Source: Bacteroidota bacterium
Lineage (GTDB): Bacteria; Bacteroidota; Bacteroidia; Chitinophagales; Saprospiraceae
DNA: 38,691 nucleotides
NCBI GenBank assembly: GCA_024642705.1
Contig: JAHEAQ010000049.1
Span: forward strand, 1-38,691
Reading direction: 5' to 3'
The notes beneath the pieces are model-generated. The model worked only from the letters and a program-made list of their open reading frames with translations, ran no database searches and had not been told where the DNA came from. Positions 8,361 to 17,196 of the stretch are shown here, one piece after another (position 1 is the first letter of the stretch; every line of letters begins with the position of its first letter). The position numbers were made by a program, and so were the translations under genes.

Positions 8361-10001
8361 TTGAAAAGAAGAAACTTTATACATACTGCAGCATTGGGAG
8401 CGGGAATATTAGCCGCACCAATTCCTATTTTCGGGAAGAACATATTTAGTGCTGAATTATTGAATCCTGGAATGGATGTGGCGACAAAAAAGGCTATGGC
8501 AGATGTAGCATTGAATACAGCAAGAAGCTTAGGTTCAACATATGCTGATGCCAGAATTGGAAGATACCTCAATCAATATATTTTTACACGAGAAAAAATG
8601 GTCCAAAACACTGTTAACACAGAATCATTTGGGATTGGAATTCGAGTAATATGTAATGGAACTTGGGGATTTGCGTCAACAAATGATGTAACTCCTGATG
8701 GAATTAAAAAAGCAACCGAATTAGCTGTTTCTGTCGCAAAAGCCAATTCAAAAATTCAAACTGAAGAAGTTATTTTAGCGCCAGAAAAAGGACATGGCGA
8801 AGTATCATGGAAAACGCCAATACTTAAAAGTTCTATGTCGGTTCCTGTTTCAGAAAAAGTAGAACTATTGTTAGAAGCTAATGCTAGAGCTCTTGAAAAT
8901 GGGGCAACCTATATTTCTTCTGCATTATTCTCAGTCAACGAGCAAAAGTATTTTGCATCCACAGAAGGATCATATATAGATCAAGATATCCATAGAATAT
9001 GGCCAACGTTGAATGCTACCGCAATTGATAAGGCTTCAGGAAAATTCAAGAACAGGCAAGGACTAGCTGCTCCTATGGGCATGGGCTATGAATACCTAAT
9101 GCCTGATAAATCTGAAGAGATTAAGGGTGCTGGTGATGTTGTTTTATACAGAAACAGATATGATTTAGTTGCAGATGCTATTGCTGCTGCAAAACAAGCC
9201 AAGGAAATGTTAATTGCTCCTTCCATTGAAGCTGGAAAATATGATCTTGTATTGGAACCAAATCATTTAGGTCTTACCATTCATGAATCAGTTGGTCACC
9301 CATTAGAGTTAGACAGAGTGTTGGGATATGAAGCTAATTATGCAGGAACGAGTTTCGCGACATTAGATAAATTACAATCTGGAACATTTAATTATGGAAA
9401 CGAATTAGTGAATTTTGTGGCTGATAAGACTCAAGAAAATTCTCTTGGGGCTGTAGCATATGATGATGAAGGCGTGAAATGTAAAAAATGGGATTTAGTA
9501 AGAGATGGAATTTTGGTTAATTATCAGGCCATTCGAGATCAAGTTCATATGATCGATCAAAAAGAGTCTCATGGGTGTTGTTATTCTCAAAGTTGGAATG
9601 ATGTGCAATTCCAAAGAATGCCAAATGTTTCACTTGAAGCTGGAAAAGAAAAATATTCGGTTCAAGATATGGTAAAAGATGTAGAGAAAGGAATTTATTT
9701 GGTTGGTAGGGGATCTTATTCCATTGATCAACAACGATACAATTTCCAATTTGGAGGAACATTATCTTATGAAATTAAAGATGGAGAGGTAAAGGGAATG
9801 GTAAATGATGCTGCTTATCAATCCAATACGCAAGAATTTTGGAATTCATGCGCTAAAATATGTGATAAAGACGATTACCGAATGTTTGGTTCTTTCTTTG
9901 ATGGCAAAGGCCAACCAAGTCAGGTAAGTGCAGTTTCTCATGGGTGTTCAACCACCAGATTTAATGGTGTCAATGTCTTAAATACAGGCAGAAACATTTA
10001 A
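8361..10001 (+). CDS. tldD: TldD-family metalloprotease with twin-arginine signal
   Basis: This is the catalytic half of a TldD/TldE (PmbA) protease pair. The metal-binding motif HESVGH is at 308-313 and a C-terminal cysteine in SHGCS (C529) matches the third metal ligand position known in TldD. The N terminus KRRNFIHTAALGAGILAAP is a twin-arginine (Tat) export signal, unlike the cytoplasmic enterobacterial enzyme, so this form probably acts in the periplasm. The only in-frame start after the upstream TAA (8340-8342) is TTG 8361; there is no ATG or GTG that would keep the RR motif. Length (546) is above the usual 450-490, mostly because of the signal and insertions. The tldE gene follows after 25 bases and forms an operon with it. 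Confidence 0.9.
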   Translation: MKRRNFIHTAALGAGILAAPIPIFGKNIFSAELLNPGMDVATKKAMADVALNTARSLGSTYADARIGRYLNQYIFTREKMVQNTVNTESFGIGIRVICNGTWGFASTNDVTPDGIKKATELAVSVAKANSKIQTEEVILAPEKGHGEVSWKTPILKSSMSVPVSEKVELLLEANARALENGATYISSALFSVNEQKYFASTEGSYIDQDIHRIWPTLNATAIDKASGKFKNRQGLAAPMGMGYEYLMPDKSEEIKGAGDVVLYRNRYDLVADAIAAAKQAKEMLIAPSIEAGKYDLVLEPNHLGLTIHESVGHPLELDRVLGYEANYAGTSFATLDKLQSGTFNYGNELVNFVADKTQENSLGAVAYDDEGVKCKKWDLVRDGILVNYQAIRDQVHMIDQKESHGCCYSQSWNDVQFQRMPNVSLEAGKEKYSVQDMVKDVEKGIYLVGRGSYSIDQQRYNFQFGGTLSYEIKDGEVKGMVNDAAYQSNTQEFWNSCAKICDKDDYRMFGSFFDGKGQPSQVSAVSHGCSTTRFNGVNVLNTGRNI

Positions 10002-10026
10002 TTTCCAAATTTTAAAATAGATCAAA

Positions 10027-11343
10027 ATGTCAATATATAATAAAGATGAAGCCAAGGAAATAATGAGTCGTGCACTTAAATTTTCTAGTGCTGATTCGTG
10101 CGAAATTAATCTTTCAGGAAACATTAGTGGCAATATAAGGTATGCGAGAAATACAGTTTCAACTGCTGGAGTTAACTCTAATCAGAACATGGCAGTGCAA
10201 GCTAGTTTTGGTAAAAAAGTAGGTACTGCCACGATCGATGAATTTGATGATGCTTCACTTGAAAAAGTAGTTAAAAGAGCTGAAGAATTAGCTAGACTTT
10301 CGCCAGAATCGCCTGAATTTATGCCTCCACTTGGACCTCAGAAATATGAAGAATCTAAAACATTTATTCAAAAAACTGCTGATATATCACCTGATTTTAG
10401 GGCTGAGGTAGCAGCTGCAAGTATAAATCCGGCGAGTAAAAATGATATCACTGCGGCTGGATTTTTTGACGATTCTAATGGATTCAATTCAATGATGAAT
10501 TCTAATGGCCTTTTTGCTTACAACAGAGATACAGCAATGAATTTTACTGTAACGATGCGAACAAATGATGGTACTGGTTCAGGATGGTCTACTCGTGATT
10601 ACAATGATGTATCCATGTTTGATGCTGCAGAAGCTTCGCAAATTGCTATTGAAAAAGCACTTCAATCAAAAGAAGCAAAGGCAATCGAACCTGGAAAATA
10701 TACTGTAATTCTTGAGCCAGCAGCCTCCATTGGTTTGTTGCAAAATATGTTTTTTGCTTTTAATGCTCGAAGCGCAGATGAAGGAAGAAGTTTTATGTCA
10801 AAAGAAGGTGGTGGAAATAAATTAGGTGAAAAAATTGTGGATGAAAGGATTTCCTTTTATTCTGATCCTATGAATTCAATTGTACCTTCTTCCACATGGA
10901 CTGGTGATGGAATGCCGAGAAAGAAAATAGTATGGATGGAAAACGGAGTAGTGAAAAATCTTGCTTATAATAGATATTGGGCAGAACAAAAAGGTGTTGA
11001 ACCAGTTCCTTTTCCCAGTAATGCAATAATGGAAGGTGGGGATGCAAGTCTTGAAGATTTGATAAAAGATACCAAAAAAGGAATTCTTGTGACCAGATTC
11101 TGGTACATAAGAGGTGTTGACCCACAAACTTTATTGTACACTGGACTTACTCGAGATGGGACCTTTTATATTGAAAATGGTAAAATCAAACATCCAATTA
11201 AGAATTTTAGGTTCAATGAAAGTCCAATTATTATGTTGAACAATTTAGAAACCTTAGGAAAACAAGTTCGTATAGATGGTAACTTAATACCGTATATGAA
11301 GATCAGAGATTTTACATTTTCAAGCCTTTCAGACGCAGTTTAG
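10027..11343 (+). CDS. tldE: TldE/PmbA-family partner protein
   Basis: The 438-residue product has the TldE/PmbA layout: an N-terminal domain with repeated strands (AVQASFGKKVGTATIDEFDD, about 55-80) and a C-terminal barrel with the segment EPGKYTVILEPAASIGLL (about 219-236), which in TldD carries the HExxxH helix but here has none. TldE is the non-catalytic subunit of the TldD-TldE protease that degrades unfolded peptides and matures some ribosomally made peptides in Enterobacteria. No signal peptide is visible although its partner has a Tat signal, so export, if it happens, would require piggy-backing on TldD. A hairpin after the stop separates it from the next gene. Confidence 0.88.
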   Translation: MSIYNKDEAKEIMSRALKFSSADSCEINLSGNISGNIRYARNTVSTAGVNSNQNMAVQASFGKKVGTATIDEFDDASLEKVVKRAEELARLSPESPEFMPPLGPQKYEESKTFIQKTADISPDFRAEVAAASINPASKNDITAAGFFDDSNGFNSMMNSNGLFAYNRDTAMNFTVTMRTNDGTGSGWSTRDYNDVSMFDAAEASQIAIEKALQSKEAKAIEPGKYTVILEPAASIGLLQNMFFAFNARSADEGRSFMSKEGGGNKLGEKIVDERISFYSDPMNSIVPSSTWTGDGMPRKKIVWMENGVVKNLAYNRYWAEQKGVEPVPFPSNAIMEGGDASLEDLIKDTKKGILVTRFWYIRGVDPQTLLYTGLTRDGTFYIENGKIKHPIKNFRFNESPIIMLNNLETLGKQVRIDGNLIPYMKIRDFTFSSLSDAV

Positions 11344-11370
11344 AGCTTACTGAAATGCTTAATATATAAT

Positions 11371-11406
11371 AAAATGAGATGAACATTGAACTGTTTATCT
11401 CATTTT
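11371..11406 (+). terminator. Hairpin between tldE and the DUF4159 gene
   Basis: AAAATGAGAT (11371-11380) pairs with ATCTCATTTT (11397-11406), and the pairing continues inward through a G-U pair to AACA/TGTT, giving about 15 base pairs with a six-base loop. Only the stem's own four Ts follow, so it may be a weak terminator, an attenuator or an mRNA stabiliser within a longer operon. Confidence 0.5.
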
Positions 11407-11457
11407 GTATTAAATAGAAATCACAAAGAGAAGTATAATTGGTTTTATAAATTCTAA

Positions 11458-12093
11458 ATGGCAAAAAGTTTAAATTATACAAATGAGTTTTTTTTTACCA
11501 GATTAATGTATGAATCTGGTGATTGGGATGCAGACCAAAGAATGCCATCAAACTTGCTTAATTCTTTGGTAGAATACACAACAATACCTGTCAATACCAT
11601 TGAAAATATAGTTCCGTTAAGTAGTGAAAAAGTCTACCAGGTTCCTTTTTGTTATTTGACTGGGCATAAGTTGGTCCAGTTTACAAAAGACGAAAAAAAG
11701 ATTTTTGAGAACTATGTCAGAAGAGGAGGATTTGTATTTGTAGACGATTGTAACCACGATATTGATGGCTTGTTTGCAAAATCTTTTGAACTTCAAATGA
11801 AGGAGATTTTCGGAGAAGAATCTTTAGTGAAGCTTCCTAATAATCATCCAATTTATTCTTCTTTTTTTGAATTTGATGGTCCGCCTACGACTTCTCAAGA
11901 ATTGAATGGATGGGGTGATGATTTAGTTCATGATTATTTAAAAGCCATTTTGATCAATGGTCGAATCGGTGTTCTTTATAGCAACAAAGATTATGGATGT
12001 GAATGGGATTATGACTTTAGAAACAAGCGGTGGTATAAAAATGATAATACTAGATTTGCAGTAAATATTGTAGTGCACGCATTAACAGGATAA
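11458..12093 (+). CDS. DUF4159-family protein
   Basis: The 211-residue soluble protein matches DUF4159, which is related in fold to class-I glutamine amidotransferase-like domains. Visible family features are FFFTRLMYESGDWD at the start, LTGHKLVQFT, the glycine turn YVRRGGFVFVDDCNHD and GRIGVLYSNKDYGCEWD near the end. There is no signal peptide. DUF4159 proteins regularly occur next to MoxR/DUF58/BatA gene sets, as here; the biochemical role is not known. The TAA is followed by one base and then the MoxR ATG, indicating a translationally coupled operon. It starts at the only sensible ATG. Confidence 0.85.
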   Translation: MAKSLNYTNEFFFTRLMYESGDWDADQRMPSNLLNSLVEYTTIPVNTIENIVPLSSEKVYQVPFCYLTGHKLVQFTKDEKKIFENYVRRGGFVFVDDCNHDIDGLFAKSFELQMKEIFGEESLVKLPNNHPIYSSFFEFDGPPTTSQELNGWGDDLVHDYLKAILINGRIGVLYSNKDYGCEWDYDFRNKRWYKNDNTRFAVNIVVHALTG

Positions 12094-12094
12094 A

Positions 12095-13066
12095 ATGATA
12101 ACAAAAGAAAGTGTGGTAAACTTAATTGAGAAAACACAAGACTTAAGAGCCAATATTCATAAAATTATTATAGGTCAAGATGAGGTGATAACGCAACTTT
12201 TGGTGGGACTTATAGCGGGAGGACATGTTCTACTTGAAGGAGTGCCTGGATTAGCAAAAACCTTGATGGTAAAAACTCTTGCAGACGCAATTGAGGGAAG
12301 TTTTAGCAGAATTCAATTTACTCCAGACTTGATGCCTTCCGATATTTTGGGAACAGAAATTTTGCAAACCGATCACCAGGGAAATAAGTTTTTCAAATAT
12401 GCTCCTGGTCCTGTTTTCGCAAACATAGTTTTAGCGGATGAAATAAATAGAACGCCTCCGAAAACACAAGCGGCACTTTTGGAACTCATGCAAGAATATG
12501 CGGTGACTTACGCTGGAACTAGGTATAAATTACCGGAACCTTTTTTTCTGCTTGCTACTCAAAATCCAATCGAACAATCAGGAACTTTTCCACTTCCTGA
12601 AGCTCAAGTGGATCGTTTTTTACTCTTTGTGCAAGTGAAATATCCTACTGCAGTCGAAGAAGAGGAAATTCTTGTCGCCACAACTGGAAGTAAATCCAAG
12701 AAAGTGGATGCAATTTTTAAAACAGAGGAGGTACTTCGACTCCAAGAACTATGTCGCCAAGTCAATATTGATAAAGAATTGGTATCAAAAGTAAGTGGTT
12801 GGGTAAGGAATACTAGGCCTCAGAATAGTACCAACTCAATGATTAAAGAATACGTGGATTGGGGAGCAGGTCCGAGGGCTGGACAATCTCTGATAATGGC
12901 AGCAAAAGCACATGCATTATTGAATGGAAGATTTTCAATTATTCCGGACGATTTAAAAAAGATGTTTGTCCCAGCACTTCAGCATAGATTATTGATTAAT
13001 TTTAAAGCCGTTTCAGAAAAAGTCAACGTTCAGGACATCCTTCTAGAATTAATGAATGGCAAATAA
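12095..13066 (+). CDS. MoxR-family AAA+ ATPase
   Basis: This 323-residue AAA+ ATPase has a Walker A GVPGLAKT at 49-56, Walker B VLADEINR (D115/E116), sensor 1 in LATQNP (153-158), the PLPEAQVDRF block at 167-176 that is typical of MoxR, and a C-terminal lid domain. MoxR ATPases act as chaperones that work with von Willebrand factor A-like proteins, such as the DUF58 product encoded directly downstream, whose start lies 11 bases inside this gene. The overlap implies fixed co-translation of the ATPase and its presumed partner. Confidence 0.93.
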   Translation: MITKESVVNLIEKTQDLRANIHKIIIGQDEVITQLLVGLIAGGHVLLEGVPGLAKTLMVKTLADAIEGSFSRIQFTPDLMPSDILGTEILQTDHQGNKFFKYAPGPVFANIVLADEINRTPPKTQAALLELMQEYAVTYAGTRYKLPEPFFLLATQNPIEQSGTFPLPEAQVDRFLLFVQVKYPTAVEEEEILVATTGSKSKKVDAIFKTEEVLRLQELCRQVNIDKELVSKVSGWVRNTRPQNSTNSMIKEYVDWGAGPRAGQSLIMAAKAHALLNGRFSIIPDDLKKMFVPALQHRLLINFKAVSEKVNVQDILLELMNGK

Positions 13067-13928
13067 TAAAAGTCATATTATAGATCCCAAAACTATTCAG
13101 GATGTTAAAACTTTTGAATGGATAGCTAAAAAATTGGCCAGTGGATTTTTACATGGCAAACATGATGCTTCGAGACTTGGAATAGGCATGGAGTTTCAGC
13201 AATATAGACCATACGTTTCTGGAGATGATATTCGCGGCATAGATTGGAAAATGTATGCCAAAACGGACAAACTTTTTATCAAAGAAACTAGTATTCAGAC
13301 TGAACACAAGTATGTTTTTTTAATCGATAATTCATTTTCTATGAAATATGAAGAAAATGGATGGTCTAAATTAATATATACAAAGTTGTTGACCGCTGCA
13401 ATGATGCGTGTATTAAACAATCAAGGAGATCATTATTCATGGCAAAGCGGAAAAAAAATGATGCCTATGGGTTTTGGTAATCGGCATTGGCAACATAGTA
13501 TAGAATCGCTTTATCTGGTAGATTTTTCAAATAATGAAATTAAGGCAATTCCGGCAAATATTAAGGATTCAACCATAATTTGGATTTCAGATTTTTACCT
13601 ACCGATAGTTGAAATTCAGAATTACATTAAACAAATAAAACATCCTAAATCAGAATTAATTCTGATGCATATCTTAGGAGAAAATGAGAAACTTTTGAAT
13701 TTTGGGACTAATGCAACTTTTATTGACCTTGAAACCAAAGAGAAAATTGATGTTAATTCTGAAAAGTCAAGAAAAGAATACCAACAAAAATTGAATTTGC
13801 ATATTACGCAATTAAGAAATATAAGTTTTGAGTTTGGAGCTTTGTATAATGAAGTTTCTCTTAATCTTCCAATTTCAGAAAGTTTAAGAAATTTTTACCA
13901 CCATTATAAATATGCTGCAATTCAATGA
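13056..13928 (+). CDS. DUF58 protein (vWA-like)
   Basis: The 290-residue protein carries the DUF58 signature RPYVSGDDIRGIDWK (51-65) followed by a vWA-like fold with DNSFS at 91-95, which keeps the DxSxS metal-site pattern. Unlike many DUF58 proteins it has no N-terminal membrane spans and should be cytosolic or peripherally attached. It overlaps the MoxR gene by 11 bases and the BatA-like gene by four (ATGA), so a MoxR-DUF58-membrane protein complex is the natural reading. The process served is not known in this group; in other bacteria related sets are tied to envelope stress, aerotolerance or activation of periplasmic enzymes. Confidence 0.88.
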   Translation: MANNKSHIIDPKTIQDVKTFEWIAKKLASGFLHGKHDASRLGIGMEFQQYRPYVSGDDIRGIDWKMYAKTDKLFIKETSIQTEHKYVFLIDNSFSMKYEENGWSKLIYTKLLTAAMMRVLNNQGDHYSWQSGKKMMPMGFGNRHWQHSIESLYLVDFSNNEIKAIPANIKDSTIIWISDFYLPIVEIQNYIKQIKHPKSELILMHILGENEKLLNFGTNATFIDLETKEKIDVNSEKSRKEYQQKLNLHITQLRNISFEFGALYNEVSLNLPISESLRNFYHHYKYAAIQ

Positions 13929-15034
13929 GTTTATTAAATCAAGCAGCCTTATGGGGCCTTTTGGCCTTGATTATTCCAACAATAATTTTATTATGGAGTA
14001 AGCAAAAGAAAAAAATTGTTGAATTCAGTTCTATAATATTCTTGAATGAATCTGAATCTAAAATTGCTAGTAAGATATTTCCAACGCAATGGTTTCTTTA
14101 TTTTTTAAGAGTTGGAATAATTAGTTTGCTTGTTGTAATATTATGTCAACCATTATTTAATACAAACATCAAGAATAAAAGAATTCTTGTCGAAAAGGAA
14201 GTATTTGAAGATCCATCATTTAAAAATGTTTTATCAGAACTTGATCAAGAAGTTGAAATTTTCGATCAAAAATCGCTTTGGTTGCTGATAAAAGAATTTA
14301 ATAAGACTAATGATTCTGTGGTGGTTTACACCAGAAGTTATGCAAAAGATTTCATTGGTTCTACAGCTCAAATTGCCAGTCATATTGATTGGAGAATAGT
14401 GCCCAATAAGGTTCCGGTAGTTAAGAAATTGTCAGCAAATATTGGCCATGAAGAATTTGAGTTGACCATTGAATCTGATGAAAATGGTATAACCTGGCAA
14501 TCTCAGAAAGATCAAAATAGCATCATTTCAAAACATGATACCATATCAGTAAACTTGACTTCTTCTGTTGCACGAGTTAGCGAGAAAGATAAGATTCAAA
14601 ATATTTTGAAATCATTTGGAGAAATCCTGCCTTTAAATTTTGATTTTGAAAGTAAAAATGAGGATTGGACCATTGTAGTTGATACAATGCTTGATTTAAA
14701 TGCGGACAATATTTTGGTTTGGAATGCTTTAGAAGGACCGTTAACGTTAACGAATTTTCCTGATTCAATTTATGAATTGCGAGGTGAGCTAAGTCAAGAG
14801 AAATTAATGTCTTCCGATTTTCCATTAGAACTTGCACAGATTTTTTTGCAAGAGCGTTTTAAACTGAATGATTTAGATCGGAGAAGTTATTCGCCATTAA
14901 TACTAGATCAAAGTTCCAATAAAACTAAATTAGCAAGTTTGCCTAAAGCAGAAAACCATTATTTTTTGTGGGCCATTATTCTTGTGCTGATATTATTTGA
15001 AAGATGGTTTAGTTCCAAATCTGTAAGAGAATGA
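13925..15034 (+). CDS. BatA-like membrane protein
   Basis: The 369-residue protein begins with the BatA/TIGR02226-type pattern (ALWGLLALIIPTIILLW, then a FSSIIFL strand and a second span about 56-77) and ends with a third span (about 346-362, FLWAIILVLILF). In between lies a 250-residue domain exposed on one side of the membrane, with no vWA metal motif visible. In the BatA-type family the two N-terminal helices anchor a soluble domain that works with MoxR/DUF58 proteins. It overlaps both neighbours by ATGA, so all these subunits are likely made in fixed proportion. Confidence 0.72.
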   Translation: MSLLNQAALWGLLALIIPTIILLWSKQKKKIVEFSSIIFLNESESKIASKIFPTQWFLYFLRVGIISLLVVILCQPLFNTNIKNKRILVEKEVFEDPSFKNVLSELDQEVEIFDQKSLWLLIKEFNKTNDSVVVYTRSYAKDFIGSTAQIASHIDWRIVPNKVPVVKKLSANIGHEEFELTIESDENGITWQSQKDQNSIISKHDTISVNLTSSVARVSEKDKIQNILKSFGEILPLNFDFESKNEDWTIVVDTMLDLNADNILVWNALEGPLTLTNFPDSIYELRGELSQEKLMSSDFPLELAQIFLQERFKLNDLDRRSYSPLILDQSSNKTKLASLPKAENHYFLWAIILVLILFERWFSSKSVRE

Positions 15035-17196
15035 TCCTATTAAGTGTAAATAATTATCTTGCTGAGTGGCGAAAAAGACAAATGATTGTTTTCGGGCTTG
15101 CTGTAATTATTGCTGTGATAGCATTGTATCTATTGATTCATTTATTAGAACTTTCAGCATTTTGGTGGAGTTCGATTGTATTGTTAATTGGAATATATTT
15201 TTGGATAGGTAAAAAATATTGGCCAAATAGAGATTCCTCCATTCAATATTTGCATAAGCAATATCCTGAATTTGAATACAGTTTAAGATTATTGGATGTG
15301 GATGAAAATAGTTTGAATGTACTAGGAAGTTTACAGAAAAGAGGCCTTGAAAATTTATCCAAATCAATCGATGTTAAATTCAGTTCTCCACGCAAATTAA
15401 TCTTAGAATTAACGATGGCCCTAATATTTTCTGTGATTTTGATAGGATTTGGGTCCCAATTTCCGCTTCCAAAAGCACAAAAAAGTGGGCAAACACAGAA
15501 TATTTCTAAAGAAAATCAACAACAAATAATAACAAAAGATTCTGCTTATATCGATGATTTACGATTGAAACTATTTCCACCGCCATATACCAAATTGAAA
15601 AGTTCTACAGTGAGGATTTTGGAAAATGAAGTCCCTGAAGGAACCAGCATTGAATGGGATTTTACAACCCATGGATCGGTTGAATCGGTAGCATTTAATT
15701 TTGGAAACGACAGATCCCAAGATTCAAAGAATAAGCAATTTTTCAAGTCTGAGATTTATTATTATACTGTCAGAGATTCATCAGGAGAATCAGTGAATTC
15801 TCCTTATTATTCCATCAAAATTAAAGAAGACAACAAGCCGTCTATTGAAATTTCTGGAATCGAAGAATACCAAAGATTACCATGGAAAGAGAACTATGAT
15901 ATCAATTTTAATATTTCTATTTCAGATGATTATGGCGTTCAAGATGCTTTTGTTTCTGCTACTGTAGCAAATGGGCAAGGCGAGTCTGTTATGTTTAGAG
16001 AAAAAACATTTCCACTTAAGAATTTAGGAAAAAGCAAATTTGGCTTTTCGACTTCAGAATTCAACATGGAACCAGGGAGTGAATTGTATTTTTATGTTAT
16101 GGCTAAAGACAATTGTCCTTATCGAATTCAAGCAACAAAAACAACTACCTATTTTGTAATTTTAGAAGATACTGCAAAATATGAATTTGTGGATGATGCA
16201 GGAATGCAAGTTGATTTAATGCCAGAGTTTTTTAGAAGCCAAAGGCAGATTATCATAGATTCTGAAAAATTATTAGCAGAAAAATCCAAAATTGCAGAAA
16301 AAGATTTCAAGCAACGCAGCAATGAACTTGGATTTGACCAAAAGATGTTGAGGTTGAAATATGGTCAATTTTTAGGAGAAGAAGACGACAGCGGCATTGC
16401 AATGGAGAATAAAATTGAAATTGAAAATGAAATCGATGGCCCCCAAGAAGTAAATGTATTAGAGGAATACGGACACAATCATGATCATGAAGATGAGGAA
16501 AATCAACTTTTGGAAACCAATGGAACGATGCCCAAAGATCCAGCTAGACCAGATTGGGTAGAGGCTATGTCTCACAATCATGATGATGCAGAGGAAAATA
16601 CTTATTTCGACGTTTCATTAAAAAGTAAACTCAAAGCAGCATTAACTGTAATGTGGGATTCAGAATTACATTTGAGGCTTTATGATCCTTCTAAATCTTT
16701 ACCGTATCAATATGAAGCCTTAAAATACCTAGAGGAAATTAAAAACCATGCAAGGGTTTATGTGCATAGAATTGGCTTTGATCCGCCAGTAATCAAAGAA
16801 TCCGAGAAACGATTGACAGGCAAGCAAGATAAAATAATTTCACCTTCGGATGAAAAGCAAGTGGAATTTAAAAATGAATTAATCCAAATCAAACTAGCAA
16901 TTGCTTTTATTTCAAAAAAACTAAATAGTGAGGATTTATTTTTAGCAGAGACAGACAAAAATTTAATGCAAATGGCAGGAAATGAATTGACTGTTTTTGC
17001 AATTCAAGACCCATCGATGCTTCCAACACTCACATTGATGCGAAAAATAATTGATCAGAATGAAGGCGTTAGTTTGAACAATAGGAAATTAATATTGAAT
17101 GGGTTGTTGAAAGCGCTTCCTCAAGATCAAAAAGAAGTGATCCACAAAAACATCAGAATGCACCGAGTAATGAAAGCAGCATTTGAAGTATTATGA
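15031..17196 (+). CDS. DUF4175-like large membrane protein with His/acidic segment
   Basis: The 721-residue protein has three membrane spans at the N terminus (about 18-40, 43-61, 122-142) followed by a large extracytoplasmic region. The segment LFPPPYTKLKSS (181-192) resembles the PPAYTGL block of DUF4175 proteins, and Ig-like strands follow (about 200-385). A remarkable low-complexity stretch, GHNHDHEDEE (481-490) and SHNHDD (514-519), could bind metal. The C-terminal 170 residues are helical and charged. Overlaps of four bases on both sides place it firmly in the MoxR operon. The function is unknown; a scaffold in the periplasm is the simplest inference. Confidence 0.6.
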   Translation: MILLSVNNYLAEWRKRQMIVFGLAVIIAVIALYLLIHLLELSAFWWSSIVLLIGIYFWIGKKYWPNRDSSIQYLHKQYPEFEYSLRLLDVDENSLNVLGSLQKRGLENLSKSIDVKFSSPRKLILELTMALIFSVILIGFGSQFPLPKAQKSGQTQNISKENQQQIITKDSAYIDDLRLKLFPPPYTKLKSSTVRILENEVPEGTSIEWDFTTHGSVESVAFNFGNDRSQDSKNKQFFKSEIYYYTVRDSSGESVNSPYYSIKIKEDNKPSIEISGIEEYQRLPWKENYDINFNISISDDYGVQDAFVSATVANGQGESVMFREKTFPLKNLGKSKFGFSTSEFNMEPGSELYFYVMAKDNCPYRIQATKTTTYFVILEDTAKYEFVDDAGMQVDLMPEFFRSQRQIIIDSEKLLAEKSKIAEKDFKQRSNELGFDQKMLRLKYGQFLGEEDDSGIAMENKIEIENEIDGPQEVNVLEEYGHNHDHEDEENQLLETNGTMPKDPARPDWVEAMSHNHDDAEENTYFDVSLKSKLKAALTVMWDSELHLRLYDPSKSLPYQYEALKYLEEIKNHARVYVHRIGFDPPVIKESEKRLTGKQDKIISPSDEKQVEFKNELIQIKLAIAFISKKLNSEDLFLAETDKNLMQMAGNELTVFAIQDPSMLPTLTLMRKIIDQNEGVSLNNRKLILNGLLKALPQDQKEVIHKNIRMHRVMKAAFEVL

